A stretch of DNA of 64,000 bases from Onchocerca volvulus (GCA_000499405.2 HG738139.1:5294616-5358615), one strand, 5' to 3'; positions 23,646 to 37,700 are shown, numbered from the stretch's first letter. Program-made: numbers and translations. The notes: a model not told the origin generated them from the letters alone.

Positions 23646-26600
23646 ACAATTTTAACCTACTAATTACACAGAAATCATTAAAGGGACAATTTCAGCTTGC
23701 TTGATCAATGCCACGATTATAAAAAGCCGAACTTTATTTGAAATTCATTTCTTCAGTAATTTATAAAAAATAATTATTGACACAAAAAAGGATAGAATAG
23801 CAAACATTTAGCTTCTAAACTGTTGCTATGCACGTTAATAAGATCAAGTAATTATTTAATCGCTTTGGATTAATAAATTTCAATTGCAAGAATTAATAGG
23901 ATTACGGTAATTAAATTTACGTTCCTATTTTTATTTTAAGTTGACATTGATATATGTTAATAAGATACAACAAACAAAAAAAAAAGAATAAACTGGAAGA
24001 AATGAAAATTCTTAGAACGAACATTCCGATATATTTATCCAAAATAAATTCTATCATCCAGTTTGCTATACAAATTAGCATCAAAGGAAAGTTCTTTTTC
24101 GAGAATTTTTGCGAATGCCTATGAGAAATTCCAGAATTAGAGAAGAATATAAATTGAAATTAATTAAGTAATCAAAAAGTTAACTGGCTAAAAATATCGA
24201 TTAGCACTGTAACAAATTCCTTCTTTAATAATGGGTTAATCATCAACCCTTCGAAAAAGATTGATAATGGCAATATCTCTAATCCTTGATTAAGCTATCG
24301 ATAATTTTAACTGATCAAAATTGTAAGATAAGAAGAAAAGAAAAAGCAAACATAAGAATTTTTCAAAATTCTACAAGAAAAAAGGAATTGCAATTCATGA
24401 AGGGCTATAAGACAGAAAAAAAGTGCAGAAAACTGTTAAGAAAAGCTGAGAAAATTTCTAGGCTTCATTGAACTCTATTATTCGTTATTAGTTCGCTAAT
24501 GTAAGCCAATATGGCTCACTGATAAGCAGTATTGTTGTTCTGTTTGGATCTTTCATTTTTTTCAAACATTTTATGGACCGAAATTCCTTAGAGATTTCTT
24601 CATGCAAACATTTCGCAAAATGAAGAAAAAATGTGAGAAATTGAAAAAGATAATCTAAATAAATCTTTTATGAATAAAATTCGCAAATTTTAATAGAAAT
24701 TTTGGTTTCGACCGAAATCTCAATTATTGTCATCCAAAATTCGTAATTTTTCAAGAAGATTTAATACATGACAATTGATGGCATTATTTCTTTACATGAT
24801 GTCTGTGTGAACATTTTAATTTAAAAATTTTTGCGATCAAATTTCATAAGCTTTGTAATAATTCTAGTCCATTTAGATCAGAATTTTGATAAATGAAGGA
24901 AATATATTTTTATGTTGGCAATTTCCAAAAAATTAATTAAGGCATTTTTTGAATTGGTTTGCAATGGCTTGCGATCTTTAACAATTGTTGGAAGAAAATT
25001 GTATATCGGGTTGTAAATTAGTCCTTTTAAGCAAAAGAAGAATTAATCTGTTGTGCGATACTTATTAATGTGACGCATTATGAGAAATAAAAAAAAACTG
25101 GATGATGAGGATTCTGAGATACTGGAAAAAAGAGAACAAGGGACTCTCTCGAATAAGAAATGTCAGATAGTATGGTTTTTTTTGGGAAAAAAATTCCAAT
25201 AAAAACATCGCATAAACGTGAGTATAAAGGGAAAAAATGAAAAGCCAATAAAGAAATCTTTCTTGGTTCTTACATTTCACTTAGAATTATCAGAAATTCT
25301 CCATAACATTATTTTTGTTTTGAAGAAAAACTGAAACAATTTAACATTTCCAGAAAAATGCAAAACTTTTGGATAGTTTTAAGCTGAAGACCGAATATTT
25401 TGGAAGAAAAAACTATTTGGTGATTGATTGTTGTAAGATTTTCAGGAAATGCAATTGGTGCAATTGGATTTAGAAATTGGTATAGTTTGCATATTGAAAT
25501 GTCCCTAGAGTTAGTAATATGTGACCTTTACTTTTTCATACTATTTTTTTTTTTTTTTTAATGAATCTTCAATTCCATAAAAATTATTACTATTAATACA
25601 AAAAATATTGTATTAAACAAATACTAATAATTATACCAAAATGTATACCTCATAAGAAAAAAAATACTTATTAAAAGTAAAATTATGAAAGAAACAAAAT
25701 GGAATTAATTCATTAAAAAATCGAATTAAAGTCGAAAATTTTGCACAAAAAGTGCTTTGTTAAATTCAAATGTGAAAGATGTCCAATAAATGCATAAAAT
25801 ACATATAAGTTTCACCTTTTTGTGACACACTTAAAAGAGTACGAAAAAAAAGTTGATAAATAATTCGCAACTGCAGCAGTAATGGAGAATTATAGAAGTA
25901 AGTAAAATGAAGTATTTCGGTACGAGACATAACTATCTACTTCTATCAAAAGACATAATTATCTAGTGCTAATTGAATCATCTAGTAACTGGTTCCCTCA
26001 GCATGGCTGAAGTACGTAATGAAGCTGTTATATTCGGTAAAGCGAATGATCAGAGGAATTGTGGGACGAAACGTCTTCAACCCATTCTCAAACTTTCGAT
26101 GAGTATGACGTCTTACTTGCTTGAATGACATGTAAACATTGAATGTGTGCTTCAAGTGGGCCATTTTTGGTATGCGAAAATGGCGCTGTGAGATGAACCA
26201 AACCTTGAATTAAAGCATTAATCTTCCGCTCAGGCTCCATTCATTTTCAGGGCTATTGATTTTGTTGGTGAGAAAAATGCTGAGTTGATCTAAGAAAAAT
26301 CGGTTACTTGGCTTCGTTTCAATCTTGAAGAAAACGAGAAATTAAAGTAATATCGAAATTACGTTCATAACTCATGGATTCACGGGATCTCCATGAATTC
26401 AAATGTCCCCATTTCGGATACACTTTCTCGCGCTGTAACAATTAAAGGAAATATTTGCTTCGCTTTTGGAATGCTGTGTGCAAAGCCAAGGCATTAGAGC
26501 TTTATTATCTGGCCCAGAAATAGATAGCCATGAAGATTGCTATAAAAAGACGACGAAATGGAACACATTTTCTCCTCTTGTCAATGATAGTGTTCGATGA

Positions 26601-28251
26601 TGCAGAAAATTGGGCTTCTAGGCTGAGGCCAAAGACATAAACTGTACTTATAATACCTTAAACTCATGAATCATCTATATAAATATTCGAAAAATGTTCA
26701 ATCGTTGGCTAATTTTCTTTTTAGGAAGTGCAAATGTCATTTTTTAAATATCAAATTCAATAATACAACATTGAAATCTTAGCTGAATATGTTAACGAGC
26801 AATACGAGAAAAATAGCATATAAATTTTAAGAAAATAAAATATTGAAATATAGCGATAAAATAAAAAAAAAAAAAAGCGAATATGAAGCTCATTCTTAAT
26901 ACAAAATCGATAAATATTTTTCAGATTTGTTACATGATCATTTATACTCTTTGAAATGATAAATAAAATTGCTGACAAATTTAAAATTAGAAATCTCTTT
27001 TTATAATCAAAATTAAATTTTCGGAGAAAAATCAGAATATAATTCCGCTTCTGTTGGCAAAAAATTAACGATTGAAGCTATATTTTATCAAATAAATTTT
27101 TATTTGATGATAAATTGTAGCATTCATTTCATCTTTTTCTTTCAATTTATTTACATAGATGAGAAGCGTATATCAGAAAAAAATAAAAATAAAAACGAAA
27201 TTCTTCTGAACAAGTAAATCCAAGTATAACAGCTTTCTTTGATTTTTTTTATTTCTATTTTTATTTTTATTTTTGTTTTTCCAATTTTCCGTTTTTCTAT
27301 TTTTATTTTTTACTTCATTTTTCACTTCTAAAATTTCATTTTTATTGCTTTTGCACTCAAGTTTTATTAAAAAACTTCTTCTCCACTTTGCTTTCTTGCC
27401 AGGCTAAGTATAAAAATTTTCTGCCAATTTCTTGAAATTCCTAGACTTCTGCCTATTCCAAAGCATTAAGATTCAACTATTTCTATAATAGTATTAGGTG
27501 AGATTTAAAGAAGTATAGGAATCAGTAGAATCTTCAGCATCTGAAGAAGTATGAATGCAATATGGAAAACTTGAAAGAAACAAAGTTCAAAAATTGATAA
27601 TTTTGCTAGAAAGTATACTGTAAAAAGGAAAGAGGAAAGCTACTGTCTGTCAAGTTTACGATCAATTGAATTCGGAATAGCAGCAATTTTGCATCTAAGT
27701 ACCATTTTGTGTAAAATTATTGAAAAAATTTATGGTAAGACAAACCAGTTGAAATCTTAACATGTATTTCCAAGAATTTTGCTAGAAGTTAATTTTTAGA
27801 GACCTAATCGATTTCGCCTTCAATTAAAATTTGACAATTTTTTAAAATTGATTGTATTCGATGTTTAATTGAACAACAAAAAAAAGATGAAAAACGGGAA
27901 ATAATTTGAGGGAAGATAGGAAGCACATTTAAGTTATCGAATACGGCTCAAAACTGATTATAAATTTCATTTGTTGAGTAAACAAATAACTTGTAACACC
28001 ACAAATTTATTGATTTTGTGCGAGCGAAATGATAAAAATAAAAAAGGCATAACTTACAGGATTTACTAATCTATGAACTATGGATAGAAGGAAAAACGAA
28101 GTTGTCAAAACTTCTGATTAATTTTTAAATTCAATTTCGGAAATGAAGTTTATTAAGTAACTTTTGGGAAATGTTTATTAGAGATTACAGAAAACGCATA
28201 GAACACATTTAGCAGTGACGTAATACTCTGATACTAAGTTTATTAACATCC
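23646..28251. other. Intergenic, no supported gene
   Basis: Long AT-rich spacer upstream of the ion-channel gene, expected to hold its promoter. A GC-richer patch lies at 25982-26640 (listed separately). Other open frames here are short, Lys/Asn/Ile-rich and lack splice partners. Confidence 0.5.
25982..26640. other. GC-richer patch, possible decayed coding or transposon sequence
   Basis: About 650 bp noticeably richer in GC than its surroundings. Short protein-like frames occur on both strands, for example a 60-codon minus-strand frame at 25982-26164 and a plus-strand frame reading SMAEVRNEAVIFGKANDQRN over the same bases, but stops and frame changes interrupt them all. I recognise no family. 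It fits a decayed mobile element or pseudogene. Confidence 0.3.
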
Positions 28252-28434
28252 TTGCAACTATCATCATTTCGTGATCGTTCATATGTTGTCTTAACATATG
28301 CAAAAATTGAACCAAAAATAATTCCAAACATATTTTTTCAAATTAATTGTGCTATTTTAACAACTGCTGATAATTTTTATCAACCATTAGATAAACGAAA
28401 TAAAAAGAGATTTGCTGATGGAAATGGAGTTTAA
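28252..28434 (+). CDS. Possible terminal exon of an unknown plus-strand gene
   Basis: An open frame without an ATG runs to a TAA at 28434 and reads as protein (for example SFRDRSYVVLTYAKIEPKII, ending KKRFADGNGV). It stands just past the end of the convergent acyl-CoA dehydrogenase gene. It would have to be a 3' exon, with a possible acceptor at GATACTAAG. No upstream exon was identified and no family is recognised. Confidence 0.25.
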   Translation: MQLSSFRDRSYVVLTYAKIEPKIIPNIFFQINCAILTTADNFYQPLDKRNKKRFADGNGV

Positions 28435-28639
28435 ATTTCACTTGGCATTTTAAAATTTCATTTATATTTTTTAAAATAAAGCAAAAAATAAATTTCTATT
28501 ATTTGAAAAATTGTAAAAGAGATTTCTGATGGATTTTTTTCGGATGTTCTTCTCAATTATTCAAATTCTAGATGTATTGCAGCAATGATTGAATGCTTGA
28601 AAGTGTATAATAAATAAAAACAATGCTGAAAAGTCTTAT

Positions 28640-31600
28640 TTATTTTATCAAATTCATTCGTTTTGAAATAATTCTGAGCATCACTTCATCACAACCACCG
28701 GCAATTGAGAATAATCGAAAATCACGATAATAACGACTGATTAGATTGTTCCAATCATAGCCATTACCACCCCAAAACTATAAGCAATTCTTGTTTGGAA
28801 ATATTTTGAATTATTTGAAAATTAAGAAGTTCAAGTTTTTTTTCTTTTTTAATTTGGAACGATTATATTGCAAAAAGGAACAGAGGGAACTTCGTAATTG
28901 ATTATGAATTATTTCAGTGAAAATATTGCAATATTAACACATATGATTCATCGAAAAATAATCCTTTCCTTATCGAAACTTTATTTCCTTTTTCTCTGAA
29001 TGTTATTCACAGTTATTCGTATATTTTAAATCGATTAGAAATGAACTCACTTAGAAGACAAATTTAAAAATACTCAAACAAAGATCATTGTTACTTTATT
29101 TATATAACAGAGAAGATAAGATTACGGTCAAAAAATTAGCCGAGAATGAAGATTTCAATTATTTCTCTCAGAATCTTCTGCAAAAATCATCAAAAAATTA
29201 AATACCTGTATGCAGGAATCAGTTACTGCCCTGGCCAGACGTGCAGCTTTTAGTTTACCCATACTGGCCAAAATTGTGACATCTTTCTCGAGAAGACGTT
29301 CCATAACCGCTCGATATAATAATGATCGGACTGCTTCAATTTCTGTCTGTAGTTCGGCCAAGCGATAGTGCACAGTCTTGAAAAAAGAGAAAATGAAATG
29401 AAAAAATAAGCGATTTGTTTTTCTTAGAAAAGCGCATTGTGTTGTATTAATTTGTCGGCAAATAACCTTTGTTTTAGTCATTTTTGTGCAATTTTTATTG
29501 TTTTATTCACTCGTTTTTTTTTCATTTGAATATATTCAAATGTAAGAAATAAAAGCATAAGAAATAATCAAAAGATATATTTATCGATTGATTTTCAAGC
29601 ATTTTAGTATATATTGGAATTACTTGTGGTCAAATTAATATTGCAACATGATGAATTATATTAGCATTATTTCATGCATACGCTACTACACTATAAATAG
29701 CCATGAAGCTATTAATATTTTTATTTTTTTTTTTAAATTTTTATTAAGAAAAATATCATGAATTTGAAAAGATAAGAGAAGATGCATACCTGATTATCCA
29801 GGACACTTTTATCAAAAATAGACCTTTGTCGCGTGTAAGCAATTGTCATATCAATAATTTTTTGCATCGGTTCAAGTACTGAATGTAAGGAAAAATTAAA
29901 TTGAATGCAAAAAATTTAGGGTAAAAAAATTAAACTTAAATTAATCTTCAAAAAAGAAAAAAACAGCATCAAGAAAGTAAGTTGAAGAAGTGGCGATGAT
30001 TAAATAGCTAAAGAGGAGGATTTCTTTGATATTTAAGAAGACATATAGCAGAAATCTAAAAAGACGAATTAAAATCTCAGTTTCTATGGAAAATGAACAT
30101 ATCAGCTGTGATGAAATGATGAATCAGTATGATAATCAGGAAATGCATTGGTGATAATGATCCAGAAACTTACGCACAGCAACAGCAATAAGCCGTTCAT
30201 CCTGAAATTGCAGCATCTGATAAACGAAGCCTTGGCCCTCTTCTCCAATTATATTTCGGCTTGGTATTCGAACATTATCAAAATAAATTTCAGCAGTATC
30301 GGAACTATGCATGCCAAGCTTTTCAATGCGATTCGAACGATGCACGCCTGAGATAGTGAAGATTTGAACAAAGTAAACACTGTAGAGTGTTCCAAGATAT
30401 TTCAATTGAAATTAAAAACTTTTTATTTGTCTTTGCATTTTTGCCGAAATGATAGAAAATAAGCATTTCTATGTAGAATAGCAAAATTTAAAAAGTTTAT
30501 AAAAAAGAAAAGGTTTGTAGAAAGAGTTTGTAAAAGTAAATGTAAAGTTGAGGTAAAATAAACCTGGCTCATTTAGTGGCACACATATCAAGCTCTTATT
30601 TCGATGTGGTGATAGGTTATCATTTGTATTCGCTAGCAAACAAATCCAATCTGCTTGTGTACCGTTTGTTATCCATTGTTTACTACCACTAATGATTAAA
30701 TCACTTCCGTGCCAACGAGCGGTTGTTCGAATTGCTAAAATATATCTTCGAGATGAAAATTGGGCATAAAATTAATTGTCAATATGATTTCTGCATAATT
30801 AAATTTTTATTTAATTAATAGACGTTTATTGCGTTGTACTACCAAAAAGGTAAGCAAGTTAATTTTACTTTTCAAGAATAAATAAAAAGTTTTTAATAGA
30901 ATTTACCAGCAACATCACTTCCAGCAGAAGCTTCCGATACACCCAAACATGCCACCAGATCACCTTCCAATGTAGCACGAAGAAATTCACGTTTCAAGTA
31001 ATCACTTCCGTATGTAGACAATGCTGGCGTAGCCATATCTGACTACATGTTTGTTCAAATCAAAAAAATTATTCAATTCTTATCCAATTCTTGATTTCCT
31101 CATTAACTTATCTGTTATTACTAATGAAAGATTTTACTCAAAGGATTTACAATCTTTCATCAACAATTATTGATGTTAAAAGTAGCTTAAGAAAGAAATG
31201 AGAAAAAAAGAATTAAAAATCATGAATAAAAACTTTCTGTGTAATAATTTCCAATTCTTGAAAAAATCCGAAGCAAAAAATTGAAACCTGAACAGCTATA
31301 GCCATCGGAATAGCTGCACAGTTGATTCGACCCAATTCTTCGGCTATCGCTATCGAATAACTGAAATCCAAGCCAAGACCACCGTAATCTGAGAAAAAGG
31401 ATACTTATATATTTGTCTTGAAATTACTTCAATTACCTTGTTATTTATTTCAAGTTTTTCCATGATATTCAGTGCCATTTCTCAAGATCCAAGCAATTCA
31501 AGTGTTGTTCAAGATAGTTGAACTTTGATCAACTTTCTGCTAAGCCTTATGAACGTAAGAAATAAATAAACAAATGAGTGTTTATCGAATTTCTATTCAA

Positions 31601-32621
31601 CAATGAGAAATAAATAAACAAAAATAATACTAAACAGTGATGTATCAATATGTAAATAGCTAAAATAATTGATGGGACTTGATCGGATGAAAATCAATTC
31701 TGACATTCTGTTAAACACCATTTATCTCTAAATAATTCCGTTTTTTTCATTCCTTCTTTGCAAACTTTTTTTTTTTTTTCTTGAAAAGTCTATAGCTTAA
31801 TGAGTGGATAGTTAAAATATATTGAATCAAATGTCTGCTACTGTGACCTTTTCTTGATAGGTCAATGCTTAATGAACTCAGACATGCAGCTATGCGACTA
31901 ACAATCATTTTCTATGCTTTAGTTCCGGTATTTACCAGGAAGAAAGAAAAAAAACAAGAAAAACATTACCAGCTGGTTTATTAACACCGAAAATCCCGAG
32001 TAATCCTAATTTTTTGAATAAACTATGAGCTGGAAAATGTTTCTGTGCTTCCCATTTATCAACATATGGATTGATGCTTTCATCAATAAACTGAAAATCA
32101 ATTATTTACCTTAAATGATGCTAATTAATTGGATTTCATATAAAAATAAAAAAAAAAGTTGGACAAATAATGACCTGAATCTACGTGGAATGAGAGTTAA
32201 TTGATGGCAGTTATTACTTCTATGGAGATATCAAATTCATGTGCAAAATAATTGGAATTGACTTTCACAAAGAAAATTACAATGTTATTAATTCCTTGAA
32301 TGAATGAACTTCGATTCTTCAAAATCATTTAACTAGCCCCAACATCTTGGTATTTTGCTATAATGCAAAGTTTTGGTGATATAGCTTGCATCTACTTCTT
32401 ATCATTCTCGGATTATCAGTTCAGATTTTATTCACAAATAATATGAACCAGAAAATATTTCGAATTTCACTTCCAAACCCGAAATCCTGTACTCACATTG
32501 AAGAGAAAAGAAAATAAATCTCGCATACCTTTCCCAGCACTTGTCGAAATTGCAGGTGTCGTGATCCATATAATGAGTGTTGTATCAGTCGAGAAGTCGA
32601 TTTGGATAAGTTAGTTGCCAT
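28640..32621 (-). CDS. Mitochondrial acyl-CoA dehydrogenase, long-chain type
   Basis: It oxidises acyl-CoA to trans-2-enoyl-CoA with FAD, the first step of beta-oxidation. Nine exons join in phase to 397 aa: 32621-32529, 32090-31970, 31388-31288, 31042-30907, 30734-30564, 30347-30174, 29878-29790, 29376-29206, 28777-28640. The first 31 residues are basic and Ser-rich without acids, like a mitochondrial presequence. Family hallmarks follow: YGGLGLDFSYS, the ACADS_1-like CLGVSEASAGSD, GSKQWITNG, the IGEEGQGF turn, an ERL helix, and a C-terminal FWGGNGY with RYYRDFRLFSIAGGCDEVML. The catalytic base is probably Glu258 in the DERL segment, as in LCAD and isovaleryl-CoA dehydrogenase, because the alternative YEGT site reads AGGC. 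AATAAA on the minus strand overlaps the stop codon. The family is certain; the exact chain-length preference is inferred. Confidence 0.93.
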
Positions 32622-34751
32622 TCACTAAATATTTGGCAAAATTCTAATTAATTTTTTCTTTTGAATTTTTCTCCATCCCTCAAAAAATTTTTTCGAATTT
32701 TGGAAATTTTTATGTTCAGAAATTTAATGTTTTCTAGAAAATCTTTCGCTACTTTTCAATCCATTTCAAGCAAAGAAGACGGTAAGTTGCACTTTTCTAT
32801 ATTCGACATGCATGTTACCTCAGTAAATTTACTGATACAAGAAAATCAAAATAAATCAATAATCTTCATTTCTAAGGAAAACATGTCCTAATACATAAGG
32901 TCAAAAATATAATGATTTTAAATGATTTAAAAGATAATAAATTTCATCATCTATTTTTGTGTAAAAGAATTTTGCGAAAAATATCCTTCAATTTTCTCTC
33001 TTTTTTCACTGCAAATTTTGCAAAAAAAAGAAATCATAATAAGAATGGAAAAGTTTAAAGAAAAAAATAAATGTTCAAATAAATATAAAAGAGTGAGTAA
33101 AGATAGGAAATTTTAAGCAAAAATTTGTTTCAAAAATATAATGATTAAACATGGATTTTAAGTATTTGGTAGATTCTCGAGAGAGAATATATTTGAATAA
33201 CGGGGGAAAACGACGAGGAAAGGCTGTAGAAAAAATAGCGGATCATTAATTAATTAAAGCTGGCTGATCTTTATGTTTACTATCTCTTCAAAGAACTCGT
33301 TTTATTCTAATCATACAACTAAGCGAACATTTTAATTATCATTAATCTACTTATCTCGAATTTCACTCTCATCCATTTCAATTTCCCACTTTTATCTATC
33401 CAGCTATATTGTTCATGAACTGGCTGAAATCATCCAAACTATCGAGATTTTGCAACAATTTACAGCAATATTCTCGATGCCAGAAACAGTTATGGCGGTC
33501 TTTCCTCTTTAAAATTACATATTTCCAGTTTTGCCGCATTTCCATCATCTTCTTGGAAGCCAGTTTATAACTACTTTTCGAATGTGCGATTTGCGACTCA
33601 TGATGTGATTGATGACGATTACTACGAATGAATTTAATCATTAATCGATATTCGCTTCATTTCCGTTATCTTTGATTGACTTCGCCATATCCCATCGGAT
33701 GTTGCATCGAAGCACACCTTCATTATGAATAGTAAATTAGAATTCAAAAATTCGTAAACTCTATCACAAGCCATAATTTGGTCTATTTGAATCTTCCACC
33801 TTTCTGTGGGATAACATAAATGGTCTTTCAAAACTCAGCTATTTCAAATTTGATTGAAATTAATCAGATCAGCACTTCCAGCAATGGAATTAAGAAATAA
33901 GGAGAAAGTCCATAAATCAATCCAGAAATCGCAAACAAATACAAGTTACAAATCCAACTAATCAACATTCAATATTACTATTTCATACCTACTGTTCCCA
34001 CTGATCTCAAATGGATTCTGTTCTATCCCAGTTATAATTGTTTGTTGTGATATTTTTTTGTTAACGAAGGAAATATAGCCTAATATTCAATTAAGCAAAA
34101 ATGGATTTCTTTCAGTATGATCTCTTCACTATGTTTTTCAGAAATATTTTCCCAACTGTATCTTCTTTTGGCACTTTGTTTGTATCGTAAAAAAATCAAA
34201 ATTACAAAAAATTTTAAAACTTTATACATGTTCCAGAGTATTCATTCACTACGCAAAGTAATAAAGCATACACATGTAATTAAAATGTTTCTGCGAAATG
34301 AAAATAAATTCTAATTTTTACCATAAATTTTGATCTCAAAAAATTGAAATCAGTATGTGGAGCCGAAACAATTTTGAACAAATGATTCAATCAGATTAAA
34401 TAAACAGACTAAAAAATCTCGATCATAACATTAATGTATTATACATCAATTTCATAAATACAATACAAAGAGAAATCGATAACAACAAAAGCAATATGTA
34501 TCAAATTTCAAACAAATTAAACATTTGCAATTTAATTTTTTAAAAGAAAAAGTAAAGCAATATTTTAGATTTACAACAAAATTTGAACACTGAAACATAG
34601 AAAGTAGTGCATTATTAAAATCTCATTTTTTAATAAAAAGTAATTCAGTAAAAAAGTACAACTAAAAATATATCCCTATTTAATGTGGCAGCTCCTACAA
34701 TTCAAATAGATTCTATAGTATATACCTTATCAGTTTGTTGGAATTTTAGTT
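32622..34751. other. Intergenic, with one GC-richer patch
   Basis: Spacer between the acyl-CoA dehydrogenase start and the CLP1 stop. Most is AT-rich and non-coding. The patch at 33396-33831 is described separately. Confidence 0.55.
33396..33831 (-). pseudogene. Uncertain coding patch with overlapping, shifted frames
   Basis: Two minus-strand frames touch: 33831-33634 (no ATG, ending in TAA) and 33641-33396 (ATG start, 81 aa). The second contains a basic site followed by a Cys loop, KRKDRHNCFWHREYCC. A third frame across 33733-33650 also reads as protein, and the plus strand has one at about 33380-33512. Such switching suggests a broken gene or mobile-element remnant, or a spliced gene whose exons I cannot place. 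No family is recognised. Confidence 0.3.
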
Positions 34752-37700
34752 TCAAGTCCGCTCCTTATCATCAATAAATGTGACTTCGCTAAGAATGAGA
34801 ATCTTGGATGGTAACGGATATGGCTGTGGACTTAGTACTGTTAGCTTTTCTCGCTCCATATCTACGGCCGTAATTACAATGAAACCCATAACGTTCGTTG
34901 ATAGTATTGACTGATCGATAGTTGTACACATCGAAAGCGATGCAAGATGATGCACCAAATCTGCTGTTGGTTCCAATGGTACTACCTGAAAAAATCTATT
35001 TGAAAACTCGAATATGGGATTATATTTGAGTTGATTATATCTTCCTATAAATTATGCATTTTTTTAATCAGTAATTTTATGTTTACTGCTTTTAATTCTG
35101 AATAATTTTTACAGGAATATCCATTTCTGTCCGATAAGTTTTGCTCTCGTTTTCTTTTCTAATTACCATCTCTATCAATAAAGATATGTAATCTGCAATT
35201 GCACTAAAATCTTCCGAAAAATCTTAAATCAAAAAACAAATTGCTAAATACAGACGCAGACAATTTCTTTTAGTCTACGTTCCGTGATGGAGAAAATGAA
35301 GTCAATACTTTTGTCCTGTGGTCATCAATTTTCATCCCAAATGGTAAACATTCGATAGGCAATCGTTCACAACCAATTTTGCAAAACTGAACTTCATCAA
35401 ATGATAATTCGAATGTATGCGGATAAAGTGGCACTGCGCGTGTACCGTAGAAATACTGAAATCGTTACATTTCAACGGTAAAATAGTCACTTTATTCCAA
35501 AAAAATTCTGCATTTCAGAACAAACATATCTCCTGCATATGCAATTATATGTTATATATTTATAAAATTTACATTATATAAAAAAAAGACATTTGTTTGA
35601 TATCTTTCAACAAAATTAAATATTTTGGTGATCAATTTTTATAATGCATAGAGAAAGAATGTACACAGACCTTATGTACAGCAGCATTGCGACTCGATGT
35701 TCTCACTTCTTTCGAACGATTCTCAACACCACCGGACTTCGGCTGATGTAAAATCTGCAACAATATATTATCTTAAATTCAAAACAGCCAGTTCTTCCAA
35801 TGGAAAAATTATACTAGACAAATGAATAATACAAATTCATATCACTAATGAATAATATAAATTCACAGTATCATTAAGTACCGAATTATCCGATTTCTTA
35901 ATATAGTACCTGTCTCTTCATTATATGCAAAACTGCTCGCAGCTACGGTTAGACATCAATGAAACTAATGATGTTCGCAATCTCAAATCAACCTCTTTAA
36001 TCTATTTCTTGAATTTACTGCTGTATGCAGCTCCGCAACTTATGTTTTATGTCATTTTGACTGATTAAAAAATCTTGAATAGCATGTTTCTGTTATAGCT
36101 AGTCTAATATTTCGTAGGATACTTAAATGGGCATTGTTGAGAAATAGGAATAAAAATTTTACTTTAACAAAAGATGGCAAATCTCGCTGTAGCTCATTGT
36201 ATAATCGTTCATGGTCTAATACAATTACAACGTCAACTTCAAATTCTTCTGCTGCATTTACCAAACATGCATATCTGAAATTCAATCAATCTTAAAATGA
36301 TTGTATGTTGTTAAATCTAAATGCTCTCATCCTCAAAAACTGTCATAAATCCTTTCGAACATTCAATCCAATAAAATGATTATAAACTGAATTTTTTTAG
36401 AAAAAGAAAACATTACTTAAAAGAAAAACCCAACTTACAAAGTTTTCAGCAATGTTAATTTTAATAATATAAATTATTTACCCTTCTCCTTTAACCCAAC
36501 CACATGTATTGATTATTACTCCTCCATAAGTAGCATCTTGGCTAGCTTTTCGTCTTTTCGATACTGCTTCCGCAAGTTGTTTCACGAGTAAATCATATAA
36601 TGGAATGTTAGAGCCGGGCGAAAGATTTCCGAACTATAAAATTTATATGATTTTTGAACTATAAATTATATAAATTTAATTTTTTATATAACAGGAAAAT
36701 TAAATTCAGCTCTGAGTGAGTAGTACTTCACTATCACTAGCCAATTTGCACAAATTAATTCGACAATGGACGTCGAATTAATTTGTGCAAAACTGGTAGT
36801 GATGGTGAAGTGCTACTCATTCAGAGCTAACTTCGTTTTGGATTAAAAAGAATCACCTATATGTATATATATATATATATAATAACATTCATACATATAC
36901 GCAATGTCAGCATTTTACTGTCTAAAAATCTGAACATACATGATACACTAAAGGCGCCTTCTTATCGAAACCTTCAACAACATCGGCTGTTTTCTCGATA
37001 TAAAGCGCTCCAACAGTTCCAGGAACAGAAATACTTCCCTGAAATCATAAATCTCACTCTTATAAGACATAAAACGCAAAATCCGAAACCAATAAGTATT
37101 CAGATTAAGGAATGTCTTGTAAACGCTTCGAAGTTAATTTAATTCCTTTCTACAAATGATTTTAATTTGTCATTAACATTACACTCCATTTTCAAATAAT
37201 GTGAATAAAATCAGACCTCATTCTAAGTTTAAAGTTTTATTTTTTGTTTCCATTAAAATTGCCATAAAAATTATGCGAAAAATTACCTGTCCAACATCTA
37301 AATCAACAAATATTGGTGTTCTACCCACTCGTACTGCATAATTACACAAAATCCGGCAGACCGTTGTTTTACCCACATCTGTCGGACCCACTATCATTAA
37401 TGACGGCCCACGAGCTTGTTCTTGTTGCATAACCACTGATTCAGCATGTTCACGTAGCTGTTCCAAAGCTGCATGTGTATTCAAATAAATAATCTGAAAT
37501 ATATTCACTTCATAACACTTCATTTCTTGTTAGTTTAAAGAGATAAATAGCTATAAAGGAACACCAGAAAAATAACTGATGAAATTATTATGAGAAAATC
37601 TTAAATTTTGATTGTTAGACCAATAAAAAAGCAATTGCATTTTTCGCAATATTGAAATTTATTACTTTGTATCGAAATAATTTTCAAATAAACGTGGATA

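Noticed and set aside
33421..33480. Urotensin or somatostatin homologue
   Set aside because: Only a short Cys loop after basic residues is similar. There is no signal peptide or precursor structure, so it is kept only as a speculative finding.
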